DNA of 15,639 bases from Balneolaceae bacterium SMO_bin1 (GTDB taxonomy: Bacteria; Bacteroidota; Rhodothermia; Balneolales; Balneolaceae), in the NCBI GenBank assembly GCA_003123965.1, contig NNSL01000482.1, forward strand, positions 1-15,639. The letters run 5' to 3'. Below, piece by piece: positions 1-8,066 of this stretch (the first letter of the stretch is position 1; each line of letters opens with the position of its first letter). The position numbers were made by a program, and so were the translations under genes. A model generated the notes under the pieces. That model was not told the DNA's origin. It made no database searches and saw only the letters and a list, made by a program, of their open reading frames with translations.

Positions 1-774
1 ACGATCTTCTCGGGATGAAGGATCCGGGTGGGTTGATGCCCAAGTGGGTATTGCTTGACCCGACTGAGCAGAAATTCGTTTTAGTGTAGTGAAAAAGTCA
101 GCACCTTCTGCAGCTTCGTAATTTGCTTTTGCTGCGTACTCAACGCCAAGCTTATCGGATTCGCGCTCATCGTCACGGCTGTATTTAAGAAAAAGCAGCT
201 GTGCTGCCTGGCTACCCAGATTCAAAATATTTTGTCCCGGAATGCCTAGCAATTCCTGTCCGGCCACGGCACCACCAATAAGTGCAAGCTGACCTAGTTG
301 CTGCTCAAAGGCCCGTTGGGATGCGTGCCGGGCGGCAACGTGGGCAATTTCGTGCCCCAAAACAACGGCAAGCTGAGCCTCATTACGCATATGCGACACT
401 AATCCACGCGTTACGTAAACATAGCCCCCGGGTAAAGCAAAAGCATTCACAACCGGGCTGTCTAAAACACGAAACGTAAATTCCGTATTGCGATACTTGG
501 CTTGGGTATCCTCGCCTCGCATATCGCTCTTTGCAAGTACATCCTGGGCTACCTCATCCACATAATTTTGCAGGCTCTCGTTATCATAAACGCCAAACTG
601 TTGCACAATCTGTTTATCAGACTGGGCACCAATTTTAACTTCTTGTTCCCAGCTATAACCATAGGCCCGTCTGTCGCCAGTTACCGGGCTACGCTGAACC
701 GTACAGGCCGCAATAACAAAAAGCACTACCAATGCTGAAATAGATGCCGTTGACCGTTTAAGTAATCGTTTCAT
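1..774 (-). CDS. M48-family zinc metalloprotease, lipoprotein (C-terminal part beyond window)
   Basis: A partial gene on the minus strand, starting with ATG at 774 and still open at base 1, so 258 residues are visible. The N-terminus has a basic n-region, a hydrophobic stretch and a lipobox ending I-A-A-C24, so it should be exported and lipid-anchored in the envelope. The zinc-binding HEIAH motif is at residues 141-145, inside V-L-G-H-E-I-A-H-V-A-A-R-H. The third ligand is probably E203 of E-R-E-S-D, the usual ExxxD second motif of M48. The preceding F-A-L-P-G-G-Y-V-Y-V-T-R-G-L block is typical of OMA1/LoiP-like members. The family cleaves or quality-controls membrane and envelope proteins; the substrate here is unknown. 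It lies 64 bp downstream of the DUF2779 gene, and I see no Shine-Dalgarno sequence in the A/T-rich leader. The family call is secure, the exact ortholog is not. Confidence 0.93.
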   Translation of the reverse strand, partial: MKRLLKRSTASISALVVLFVIAACTVQRSPVTGDRRAYGYSWEQEVKIGAQSDKQIVQQFGVYDNESLQNYVDEVAQDVLAKSDMRGEDTQAKYRNTEFTFRVLDSPVVNAFALPGGYVYVTRGLVSHMRNEAQLAVVLGHEIAHVAARHASQRAFEQQLGQLALIGGAVAGQELLGIPGQNILNLGSQAAQLLFLKYSRDDERESDKLGVEYAAKANYEAAEGADFFTTLKRISAQSGQAIPTWASTHPDPSSREDR

Positions 775-838
775 GAATGAATGATTTATTACCGTTTACT
801 AGTGAACCTTTTAAAGTAAATTCTTTGGCTGATGTTCC

Positions 839-2725
839 TTAAAGCGATGGTTTTCTGGTTGTTGAGGCCAAGTTTTGCCAATGCTCATATATCATCACCA
901 TTGCAAGCGTATCCAGCTCACAGTAACCAAGCAGCGACTGCATTGCCTGCTCTTTTACCGACTCTCGTAATTCCCCGGCTAAAAATTTACCATACAGTAC
1001 CATTGCCTCGGTTCCCCGTCCCACACCGTCGCCGCGCTGTTGCCGCCGTAGTAAATTATAAGGGCTTTCGGCCTGCTGTTCTTCATCATTCCATTGCCAC
1101 CATATCATGTCGCTAAAATTAGCGCTATTGTAAGGCTTTGTATACCTCTGTTCGAGCGTATCGCTGAGCGTAAGCACCGACTGCAGTACATCTTTGATGC
1201 TTAACGAGTTTTCCATATAACGGTTAAAGTAATAGTTTTTTACCAACCGACTCATATCTGCCAAGTATGGTGGATGATGTTGATCTGAGTCATGCCGTTC
1301 AACGATATTATTTAACCAGTCAATAAGCGAGGTGGCATCCTCAATTAAATTTTCTTCGCTTCGCAGTTCTTTACGGATTGTTTTTAACGCGTAATGTTCA
1401 AATTTTGAATATTGAACAATGGTACCTCTTTCAATATTTGGTACTTTTTTCAGCTGACGCACCAGCTCATAATTGGGATATGCTTTGCCTTCTGTGTCTA
1501 CCCACTGGTGATGAACGCATCGGCCGTCGGCATGGAGTGTATGGCAGGAAAACTGGAAAACAACCAGGTGATATGGTTTTCGATTTTTACGCACGGGAAC
1601 GGCGTAGTTACCCGCTTCAAAATCGAGAAAATGCAGTGGATATTCCCAGCGCTCAATTTCATCGAAAATCGGCTGCTTTACAATTTCTGCAGGAATTTCT
1701 TTCCCCTTTGTTTGGCGTACATGCAGCGTTTGCCGATGTTTCTGGCTGATGGTTCTACCGTCTTTTAAAACTTCTTCTAGCGGAGGCAACTCGTTAAGTT
1801 TGATATTTTTCTGCAGATAAACATCGTCCACAACCCACTCATTAATGCCCGGACCTATTAAATCAAGCACAGGCGGTTGACCTGGAGAAAATCCGGGCAC
1901 TTTTTCTGATCCGCTCCAGCATCTGTCGAAGCCACTTTCATCACCGCTCGCCTTTTGCGAATCCGGCAGTCTAAACTCACAATTTCCGCACTTTCGTCCA
2001 ATTTCCGGTTGATGCCAAGAGCCTTCAAAATAAAGCTCCTTGAAGTGATTGAGAACATTTTCAAACTTATCATCCAGTGCATTTTTGGTTAATATTTCAT
2101 CCACAAATAAGCTCACGTCTAAATCGCAAAACAAATCTTCGCTTCGCAAGTTAGCATGTCCATTTTTCAGATGCATTAACAGCTTGTCGTTTTCTGCGCG
2201 GTAGGTTTTATCGGGGAGCAGCAGTTTGGTCTTAATTTCCCACGCCGGGTACTGCTGTTGAATCACGAATTTTTTGTAGGCTAAGTCTACTATATAAGGT
2301 TTCCATTTCTGGTAAAGGCTCCCGTGGTGATCAGTCAGTCGGTGCTTATCAGGATGAAAGACTTTGGTTTGTATATCCATCAGCGTTACAGAGGCACCTT
2401 CCTTTTCCAGAATGGGCACTTTGGCATAGCAGTTATCGGCCAGAAAAGACGCTTCCAGCAACGTTATTTCAGAAGCAGATAAATAATTTGCTGTTTGCTC
2501 TGCAGCCTGCCGCCGATTGGAGGAAGCAACACGCTTTGATTGCTGATACTGCAGTGAAGCCAGTTTTTTTAAATAGTATTTGTTAAAACCCGCATGTTCC
2601 AGGAATGGCCGAATAGATTGGTCTTCAGCATAACCATGAGCCTTAAAATAGAGTTTGGCCGGGCATTGCAGCCCTATCCGAAGCAGATGACGTGTAAATA
2701 AGGAATCAGCTCCCCTGCTCTTCAT
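839..2725 (-). CDS. DUF2779 protein: Cas4-like Fe-S nuclease-fold N-terminus plus DEDD exonuclease-like C-terminus
   Basis: 628 residues. The C-terminal half (about 360-620) matches DUF2779 as I know it: F-L-D-F-E-A (D368, E370), Y-S-K-F-E (E443), D490 followed by an S-L-S-I-K-D-V-L block at 507-514, and Y-C-E-L-D-T-L-A-M-V (D605). This acidic pattern resembles DnaQ/RNase H-like exonucleases. The N-terminal half resembles RecB/Cas4 nucleases with an iron-sulfur cluster: C21 in L-Q-C-P-A-K-L-Y-F, then C246-G-N-C249 and C269. However, the usual D...E-x-K active-site residues appear as P104 and D117-I-Q119, so that domain may be catalytically dead. The natural substrate is unknown; a DNA or RNA processing role is inferred. 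The ATG overlaps the murB stop in ATGA, implying translational coupling. There is no toxin, Cas or restriction gene nearby. Confidence 0.85.
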   Translation of the reverse strand: MKSRGADSLFTRHLLRIGLQCPAKLYFKAHGYAEDQSIRPFLEHAGFNKYYLKKLASLQYQQSKRVASSNRRQAAEQTANYLSASEITLLEASFLADNCYAKVPILEKEGASVTLMDIQTKVFHPDKHRLTDHHGSLYQKWKPYIVDLAYKKFVIQQQYPAWEIKTKLLLPDKTYRAENDKLLMHLKNGHANLRSEDLFCDLDVSLFVDEILTKNALDDKFENVLNHFKELYFEGSWHQPEIGRKCGNCEFRLPDSQKASGDESGFDRCWSGSEKVPGFSPGQPPVLDLIGPGINEWVVDDVYLQKNIKLNELPPLEEVLKDGRTISQKHRQTLHVRQTKGKEIPAEIVKQPIFDEIERWEYPLHFLDFEAGNYAVPVRKNRKPYHLVVFQFSCHTLHADGRCVHHQWVDTEGKAYPNYELVRQLKKVPNIERGTIVQYSKFEHYALKTIRKELRSEENLIEDATSLIDWLNNIVERHDSDQHHPPYLADMSRLVKNYYFNRYMENSLSIKDVLQSVLTLSDTLEQRYTKPYNSANFSDMIWWQWNDEEQQAESPYNLLRRQQRGDGVGRGTEAMVLYGKFLAGELRESVKEQAMQSLLGYCELDTLAMVMIYEHWQNLASTTRKPSL

Positions 2726-3759
2726 GGTATAATATTTACCTCTGGAACCAACTCAATCTCAAATTTATCTTTTACCGCCTGCTGTATAGAATCGGCCAGC
2801 TCAAGAATTTCCGCACCTGATGCACCCCCGTGATTCACAATCACCAATGCCTGCTGGCGATAGGTTCCTACATTTCCTACTACCTTTCCTTTCCAGCCGG
2901 CAGCTTCAATGAGCCAACCGGCAGGCACTTTCACGCGGTTTTCATCCACCGCGTATCCCGGCATCTCCGGATAGTTACTAAGGAGCCGATCATATTCGGC
3001 TTGGCTGATAATGGGATTTTTAAAAAAGCTTCCGGCATTGGCTAGCTCAGCAGGGTTCGGCAACTTGCTGTTTCGTATTTCAATAACTATATCACTCACA
3101 TCTCGAATCCCGGGGTTCTCAATGCCTTTCTCGTTCAGTTTTTGTTGAATCGCACCATAGCTTGTATTAATGGCAGGGTTTTTTTGAAGCGTTAAAGTGA
3201 TATCTGTTACTACATAACGACCCTTGTATTGCTGCTTAAAAATGCTGTCGCGATAGCCGAATGCACAATCTTCTTCTTTAAAGATACGTTCATTCCCGGT
3301 TGAGATTTCTACCGCTGTTAGGCTATGAAACACATCCTGAAGTTCAACGCCGTAGGCTCCAATATTTTGGATAGGTGCGGCTCCCACTGTACCAGGAATC
3401 AGAGACAAATTTTCAATACCGCCCCACCCTTCTTCTACACAATATCGTACGAGCTGATGCCAGTTTTCGCCGGCACCAATTTTTAGCTGCACGTATTCTG
3501 AAGTCTCCTCTACGACCTCTTTTCCTTTGATGGCCATCTGAATAATAAGCCCATCAAAATCATCCACGAAAAGGACGTTGCTCCCACCACCCAAAATGAA
3601 TTTAGATTTTTCCTTCCACTCGGGTTTTTGCAGGAGCGTTTTCAGTTGACTTTTGGAGGTCACGCGCGCAAAGTAAGCGGCCTCGGCCTGGACATTGAGT
3701 GTATTGTAGGCCGCTAAATCAACGTATCGTTCTACTATATCAGAATTCAATGTGAGCAA
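2722..3759 (-). CDS. murB: UDP-N-acetylenolpyruvoylglucosamine reductase (MurB, type I)
   Basis: 345 residues, close to the E. coli enzyme (342). It reduces UDP-GlcNAc-enolpyruvate to UDP-MurNAc with NADPH and FAD, the second committed step of cytoplasmic peptidoglycan precursor synthesis. The FAD-binding signature G-G-G-S-N-V-L-F is at residues 57-64 and P-G-T-V-G-A-A-P-I-Q-N-I-G-A-Y-G at 122-137. Catalytic residues can be assigned as R170 (G-Y-R-D-S), S244 (A-G-S-F-F-K-N-P, the proton donor) and E340 (V-P-E-V-N). The start is a TTG at 3759, 2 bp after the gldE stop; the first in-frame ATG encodes M75, inside the FAD domain, so a non-ATG start is required. The stop overlaps the next ATG by 4 bp. 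It is probably co-transcribed with gldE and translated by coupling, since no Shine-Dalgarno is evident. Confidence 0.97.
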   Translation of the reverse strand: MLTLNSDIVERYVDLAAYNTLNVQAEAAYFARVTSKSQLKTLLQKPEWKEKSKFILGGGSNVLFVDDFDGLIIQMAIKGKEVVEETSEYVQLKIGAGENWHQLVRYCVEEGWGGIENLSLIPGTVGAAPIQNIGAYGVELQDVFHSLTAVEISTGNERIFKEEDCAFGYRDSIFKQQYKGRYVVTDITLTLQKNPAINTSYGAIQQKLNEKGIENPGIRDVSDIVIEIRNSKLPNPAELANAGSFFKNPIISQAEYDRLLSNYPEMPGYAVDENRVKVPAGWLIEAAGWKGKVVGNVGTYRQQALVIVNHGGASGAEILELADSIQQAVKDKFEIELVPEVNIIP

Positions 3760-3761
3760 AA

Positions 3762-5177
3762 TTAATGGTCCGTTCGAGATTCCTCAGATGATGATGATTT
3801 GGAGATGTTTGTTGCTTCATCACGATTAACTTTGACCCGCAGTTTGCGAACGCGGTTTTTCAGCACCGAATGAATGGTGAGCTCCATACCTTGGTAGTAT
3901 ACGCGTTCACCCACGTTGGGAATACGCTCGGTAAGATGATAAACCAATCCACCGAGTGTTTCAAAATCGTCATCAATAGAGGTAATCTGGCAGTTTAGAA
4001 TTTCTTCCATATCGTCCAGATCTATTTTCGCGTCAAAAATATAGACACCGCTTTTAAACCGCGTAAACAGCTTTTCTTCGTCTTCGCTGTATTCATCAGT
4101 AATATCGCCCACAATTTCTTCCAGAATATCGTCCAGCGTAATGATGCCCTCGGTGCCGCCGTACTCATCAACAACAATTGCGATATGCGTTTTCTCTTGC
4201 TGAAAATCGCGCAAAAGATCGTCGAGCTTTTTAGTTGCGGGAATAAACAGAGGCTTGCGTGCAATAGTGCGCCAGTTAATAGTAGTTCGTTCAACATCAG
4301 AGTGAATATAGGGAAGCACATCTTTAGAATGAATAACGCCCAAAATAGCGTCTAAATCATCTTCGTAAAGCGGCATGCGCGAGAGCCCTTTTTCACGAAT
4401 TAATGTCAATACTTCTTCAAGAGTTTGAGAAGATGAAATAGCCACAATATCAGTTCGGGAAGTCATTATTTCGCGAACAGTGGTAGTACCAAACTCAATT
4501 ACATTTTCAATGATTTCGCGTTCATCGCTTCGAATTGACCCTTCCTGCTCGCTTACCTCCGCCATGGTTTTAATATCTTCTGATGTCATGGTGCTGGTTG
4601 GCCGTGGCAGGTTTTCTTCGAGAATAACTGTACTGTCGGCAATTAGTTTAGCAAGCGGCTTTAAAAGGATAAAAAAGGTATAGATAAACCTGCTCAGATA
4701 ACGCGCGGCTTTAAGCGGATTATTAATCGCGATGATTTTAGGCGTTATTTCGCTGAGAATAAGTATTGTAAATGTAAGAGCAATAATTTCTACAGTAAAT
4801 ACTATTACCTCGGAAAAGCCAAGTGAAGCCGCAAAGTAGCCGGTTAATACCGCTGCCAAAACAGATGAAATAATGTTGGCAAAGGTATTACCAATCAAAA
4901 TGGTGGCAAGCAGTCTTCTGGGCCGATCGAGCATACGGCTTATAAGCTGATCAGCAGATCCCTCCTGGTTGCTCTCTTCAAGTAAATCCTGCTGATTGGA
5001 AAGCGAAAAGAATGCCACTTCAGACCCCGAAAATACAGCAGAGAAAACAAAACCCAGCAACATGAAAAGCAGCTGCAGCGAAATATCAAATATGCTCAGC
5101 GACTCCTGGAAAATATGGGCACCTTCTGCTTGGAAAAGAATGCCAAAGAATGAGCTCAAATGGACCGAGTAATCCAA
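3762..5177 (-). CDS. gldE: CNNM/CorC-type membrane protein, GldE-like (DUF21 + CBS pair + CorC_HlyC)
   Basis: 471 residues. A DUF21/CNNM transmembrane domain occupies about 33-195, with F-S-G-S-E-V-A-F-F-S at 49-58 and further hydrophobic segments near 88-150 and 163-182. A CBS pair follows at about 235-355, containing the diagnostic V-V-D-E-Y-G-G-T-E-G-I (335-345). The CorC_HlyC transporter-associated domain is at about 368-452, and the last 20 residues are polar. CNNM/CorC proteins are linked to magnesium or cobalt homeostasis. In gliding Bacteroidota the ssb-adjacent member is called GldE and is tied to motility or type IX secretion. The GldE name rests here on position just downstream of ssb. 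The start is a TTG at 5177; the first in-frame ATG (M39) is inside the first membrane segment, and a stop lies 12 bases upstream of the TTG. It is the likely first gene of the gldE-murB-DUF2779 run. Confidence 0.9.
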   Translation of the reverse strand: MDYSVHLSSFFGILFQAEGAHIFQESLSIFDISLQLLFMLLGFVFSAVFSGSEVAFFSLSNQQDLLEESNQEGSADQLISRMLDRPRRLLATILIGNTFANIISSVLAAVLTGYFAASLGFSEVIVFTVEIIALTFTILILSEITPKIIAINNPLKAARYLSRFIYTFFILLKPLAKLIADSTVILEENLPRPTSTMTSEDIKTMAEVSEQEGSIRSDEREIIENVIEFGTTTVREIMTSRTDIVAISSSQTLEEVLTLIREKGLSRMPLYEDDLDAILGVIHSKDVLPYIHSDVERTTINWRTIARKPLFIPATKKLDDLLRDFQQEKTHIAIVVDEYGGTEGIITLDDILEEIVGDITDEYSEDEEKLFTRFKSGVYIFDAKIDLDDMEEILNCQITSIDDDFETLGGLVYHLTERIPNVGERVYYQGMELTIHSVLKNRVRKLRVKVNRDEATNISKSSSSEESRTDH

Positions 5178-5237
5178 TACGATGATTTAGTTAAGATTTA
5201 CAGAAAGCTGCACCCTTCATATGATTGCAAGCAATAT

Positions 5238-5268
5238 AAAAAAAGCGGCGAAGTTTAGCCTCCGCCGC
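5238..5268 (-). terminator. Intrinsic terminator after ssb
   Basis: On the minus strand the arms 5268-5260 (GCGGCGGAG) and 5253-5245 (CTTCGCCGC) form a 9-bp stem with one G-U pair and a 6-nt loop (GCTAAA). Seven T residues follow (5244-5238). It begins 36 bp past the ssb stop, so it should end the ssb transcript and separate it from gldE. Confidence 0.88.
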
Positions 5269-5304
5269 ATTATATGAAATTATACGATCAGTTTTGAATA
5301 GATT

Positions 5305-5751
5305 TTAAAACGGTAAGTCGTCTTCAAAATCATCAAATTTATCATCAAGATCGGTGCTGCTGTTTACCGGCTCCGAGGCTTTACCCTGGGCTGGCTTTGG
5401 TGCCTGTCCCGCACTGTCTTTCTTACTGTCGAGCATGGTCATTTGCAGCGCCTTAATTTCGGTAGTATACCGTGTTTGGCCTTCTTTGTCTTCCCACTGG
5501 CGGGTTTGGATAGGCCCTTCAACATATACAAGTGAACCTTTTTTCAGGTACTCCTGGCAAATTTCTGCAGTACGCCCCCAAGCAACTACACGGTGCCATT
5601 CGGTAGTCTCTTTCCATTCACCGCTCTTATCCTTATACCGCTCAGAAGTAGCAATAGACATATTCGCTACTGCTGTATTCGATTGTGTATATCGAACGTC
5701 GGGATCTTGTCCCAATCGGCCGATGATCATTGCTTTATTTAATGAACTCAT
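5305..5751 (-). CDS. ssb: Single-stranded DNA-binding protein
   Basis: 148 residues. Binds and protects single-stranded DNA during replication, repair and recombination, and recruits partner proteins through its C-terminal tip. The N-terminal OB-fold (about 1-108) begins [14 protein letters not shown] and contains the family blocks [11 protein letters not shown] and [15 protein letters not shown]-rich linker follows, then the acidic tip ending D-D-L-P-F, the standard partner-binding motif. The length is normal for a bacterial tetrameric SSB. The ATG at 5751 has an A-G-A-G-G ribosome-binding sequence (5763-5759) 7 bases upstream, one of the few clear ones in this window. A promoter-like box lies further upstream and a strong terminator downstream, so it is probably monocistronic. 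Confidence 0.98.
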   Translation of the reverse strand: MSSLNKAMIIGRLGQDPDVRYTQSNTAVANMSIATSERYKDKSGEWKETTEWHRVVAWGRTAEICQEYLKKGSLVYVEGPIQTRQWEDKEGQTRYTTEIKALQMTMLDSKKDSAGQAPKPAQGKASEPVNSSTDLDDKFDDFEDDLPF

Positions 5752-5783
5752 AATTATACCTCTTCATTTTTTATTATCTGTTA

Positions 5784-5791
5784 CAAAAGTA
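5784..5791 (-). promoter_or_regulatory. ssb: Candidate Bacteroidota-type -7 element for ssb (TACTTTTG)
   Basis: The minus-strand sequence TACTTTTG at 5791-5784 matches the Bacteroidota -7 consensus TAnnTTTG at every defined base. It lies 32 bp upstream of the ssb ATG, leaving room for a short leader that includes the ribosome-binding site. I see no good TTTG -33 box at the expected distance; a 10-bp palindrome (AGGAATTCCT, 5805-5814) sits there instead. The call rests on one short motif plus good position. Confidence 0.4.
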
Positions 5792-5875
5792 AGACATATG
5801 TGGGAGGAATTCCTTACACATTTTTAAAAATTATTGGTGATCTATGGGTAAATTTGTGTATTTATTCAAGGTAAT

Positions 5876-6586
5876 TTATCCCTCATCATGGGTGCGGAAA
5901 TCAGCGGCAGAAACTATGCGATCTACCAGTCTTGAGAATGGCAAACTCTGCAGATACACCGTGCCCGGTCCTTCCAGCTCAGCCAAAAACAAACCCTCCC
6001 CGCCAAACAACGCATTCTTAAATCCGCCAACAAACTTTATTCCATACTCAACACTTTCAGACAATCCTACGAGGCAGCCACTGTCAACGCGAAGTTTTTC
6101 GCCCTTGGCTAGTTCTCGCTTAATACACGTTCCGCCGGCATGGATAAACGCCAGGCCGTCGCCGCTTAGTCTTTGAAGCACAAAGCCTTCGCCGCCGAAC
6201 AGGCCGCTGCCAAAACGCTTGGTAAAGGCTACTTCTATTTCTATGCCCGCAGCTGAGCATAAAAAAGCGTCTTTCTGGCAAAGAAAGCTTCCTTGCTCCT
6301 GCGTGCTTAAATCTATGGGAATCACTTTGCCCGGATACGCCGCTCCAAATGCAACATGTTGGATATCTGTACTCGTGTTTTTAAATGATGAGATAAAGAA
6401 ATTTTCGCCCGTCACCATGCGCTTTAGCCCTTTGAAGATACCTCCAGATGACGTCTGCATATCAATGCCTTCTTCCATATACATCATGGTGCCCACTTCA
6501 CCGCGTGCTGCTTCACCGGGGTCCAGTTCTACTTCAACTATTTGTAAATCATCTCCGTGCAGGGTGTAATCGATTTCGTCAGCCAT
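5876..6586 (-). CDS. TIGR00266 / AIM24-family protein
   Basis: 236 residues, normal for TIGR00266 proteins, which share a trimeric beta-rich fold with the mitochondrial AIM24 protein. Biochemical function is not established. Features seen: an early G-E-V-G-T-M-M-Y-M-E-E-G-I block (about 30-42), S-G-G-I-F-K-G-L-K-R (about 47-56), and two copies of a beta-hairpin module built on L-F-G-G-E-G (about 129-134 and 194-199). There is no signal peptide or membrane segment, so it should be cytoplasmic. The ATG at 6586 is preceded by a weak A-G-G-A. Just upstream lies the terminator of the DUF2911 gene, so it probably has its own promoter in the roughly 130 bp between (only a weak TTTTTTTG box is visible). 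The end of the gene is 84 bp from the ssb promoter-like box; I see no clear terminator between. Confidence 0.9.
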   Translation of the reverse strand: MADEIDYTLHGDDLQIVEVELDPGEAARGEVGTMMYMEEGIDMQTSSGGIFKGLKRMVTGENFFISSFKNTSTDIQHVAFGAAYPGKVIPIDLSTQEQGSFLCQKDAFLCSAAGIEIEVAFTKRFGSGLFGGEGFVLQRLSGDGLAFIHAGGTCIKRELAKGEKLRVDSGCLVGLSESVEYGIKFVGGFKNALFGGEGLFLAELEGPGTVYLQSLPFSRLVDRIVSAADFRTHDEG

Positions 6587-6711
6587 GGTTTTTTCCTATT
6601 TAGTGTTGATGTTTTTCAAAAAAACCAAATTTCTGATGGCAAACAATTTTCACATAGTATCTGAGACGTTTTTCTCTGCTGCTCAATAGGAAGGCTTGAA
6701 TAGAATGGAAA

Positions 6712-6759
6712 AACAGAAACAATCCCGGTATTACCGGCTTAAGCTACAAATACCGGGAT
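6712..6759 (-). terminator. Intrinsic terminator after the DUF2911 gene
   Basis: A perfect 11-bp inverted repeat lies at 6722-6732 and 6749-6759 (ATCCCGGTATT / AATACCGGGAT), with a 16-nt loop. On the minus strand it begins 7 bp after the stop codon of the DUF2911 gene and is followed by a T-rich but interrupted tail (GTTTCTGTTTTT). Position and stem strength support a terminator; the broken T-tract lowers confidence slightly. Confidence 0.75.
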
Positions 6760-6766
6760 ACATGAG

Positions 6767-7939
6767 TTACTGAATCTGAAAATCAGCAGAAAAAACAGTT
6801 TGTCCCCAGATCAGTTTTAACACTCCTCCGTCCTCGGTTTCCTCAACCCGTATAGTAAAGGCTTCGGAAGTATCTTGCTGCTGGGAAATTTCCATCGGTA
6901 CGCGGCCCAGGTCCCGGCTTTCATCATACGAACGTCCATTTTGGCCGGTTTCCCGGTTGATGATGAGCGTGCCTCCATCCTGCTCAGGAATGGTGAAAAG
7001 CGTGTATTCACCGGCGGGAACTGACAAATCACCAAACTGTAGATCGCCGGAAGTATAAAAATGCGTTGCCTCATTGGCGCCTGTTCGCCAGCGTTCACCC
7101 CAAGGTACAATGCCGCCAAATAGGTCGCGCCCACGCTTTTCAGGTGACCCATACTCCACACGGAAATTAGTGTTGCCAAATGAAAACTCAGCCGATTCTG
7201 CACCAGACAATTCACCAAATGGATTTCCACGTTGGTCTGCCGAAGCAAACCGTTGCGCTATATTTTCAAAATCAACTGATGGCTGCCGGTGCACTTTAAG
7301 CTTTCGGGTGGTTGCACCCGCATCCAACATTTCCAAATGTCCATTTTGATCTACATCAACTGCCATTACACCCCGGAACGGGTGACGAATAGTCATTGAG
7401 TCTGCATCGATTTCAGCAATGATGAAATCGGAAAACCGACTGCCAGTGAGCAACGGTTGATTGAGAGTATCTTGGCCTGCTTCGGCGGCTCTGGATAACG
7501 CCAGTTCATACGGCCAATGCAGCATATCAATAAAGGGCAAAGCCGTAGAATCATATTCCATAGTAAATGTTTGCATGCCATCGTCAGTTTGAAATTCAAC
7601 CATTAAACTGTCGCCCTGTTTAGTAGCTCGTTGCACTACCGAGCCTTCCCCCTCAAATCCTACATCAAGCGGGTAATCGGTCCGGGTCATCGATTCCATA
7701 CCGCCGGCATCATTAAGTGAAAGGCTGTATGATGACAGCGTAGTACGCGGACTGCGTAACACAACCCGAGCTGTAAATTCATTGCCATCTTGAGAAAATT
7801 CCTCAACTGCCAGCGTATCATTGCCGAGGTAAGTAACAAATGCAGCGCCATTCTCAGTGCTTGATTCATCAGAACTTATACTGCAGGCAGCTGCTGCAAC
7901 GAAAAGAATTAAAAGACCTGCCAATTTTTTCATAACCAT
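6767..7939 (-). CDS. DUF2911-domain lipoprotein
   Basis: 390 residues. A signal peptide with lipobox A-A-A-C19 makes this an exported lipoprotein. Residues about 30-225 form a beta-rich N-terminal region I do not recognise. The DUF2911 domain runs from about 253 to 388, with V-E-Y-G-S-P-E-K-R-G-R-D-L-F-G-G (261-276), W-R-T-G-A-N-E-A-T-H-F (284-294), V-P-A-G-E-Y-T-L-F-T-I-P (307-318) and L-I-I-N-R (325-329). DUF2911 proteins are common in Bacteroidota-related bacteria and have no known function. Two ATG codons are possible (M1 and M3); the second gives a more conventional signal peptide. The gene sits 127 bp after the acyl-CoA dehydrogenase gene, has its own terminator, and its role cannot be inferred from neighbours. 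Confidence 0.9.
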   Translation of the reverse strand: MVMKKLAGLLILFVAAAACSISSDESSTENGAAFVTYLGNDTLAVEEFSQDGNEFTARVVLRSPRTTLSSYSLSLNDAGGMESMTRTDYPLDVGFEGEGSVVQRATKQGDSLMVEFQTDDGMQTFTMEYDSTALPFIDMLHWPYELALSRAAEAGQDTLNQPLLTGSRFSDFIIAEIDADSMTIRHPFRGVMAVDVDQNGHLEMLDAGATTRKLKVHRQPSVDFENIAQRFASADQRGNPFGELSGAESAEFSFGNTNFRVEYGSPEKRGRDLFGGIVPWGERWRTGANEATHFYTSGDLQFGDLSVPAGEYTLFTIPEQDGGTLIINRETGQNGRSYDESRDLGRVPMEISQQQDTSEAFTIRVEETEDGGVLKLIWGQTVFSADFQIQ

Positions 7940-8066
7940 ATCATTTAGTTGAACTTAATTACTCAATAAATAGAATATAAACCTGATGATTTTTTAAAAG
8001 TTGAAAATTTGTATACCTAATTAACCTTTAGATACTATATCAAGCTTATTATTTCGTTAATCCCGA

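Noticed and set aside
839..2725. DUF2779 gene as part of a CRISPR-Cas or other defence island
   Set aside because: The Cas4-like cysteines suggest it, but there is no array, cas gene, toxin, methylase or mobile element in the window; its neighbours are housekeeping genes.
5354..5827. A 157-residue plus-strand open frame opposite ssb
   Set aside because: It is the antisense of the conserved ssb gene, with no protein family signal and no promoter or ribosome-binding site.
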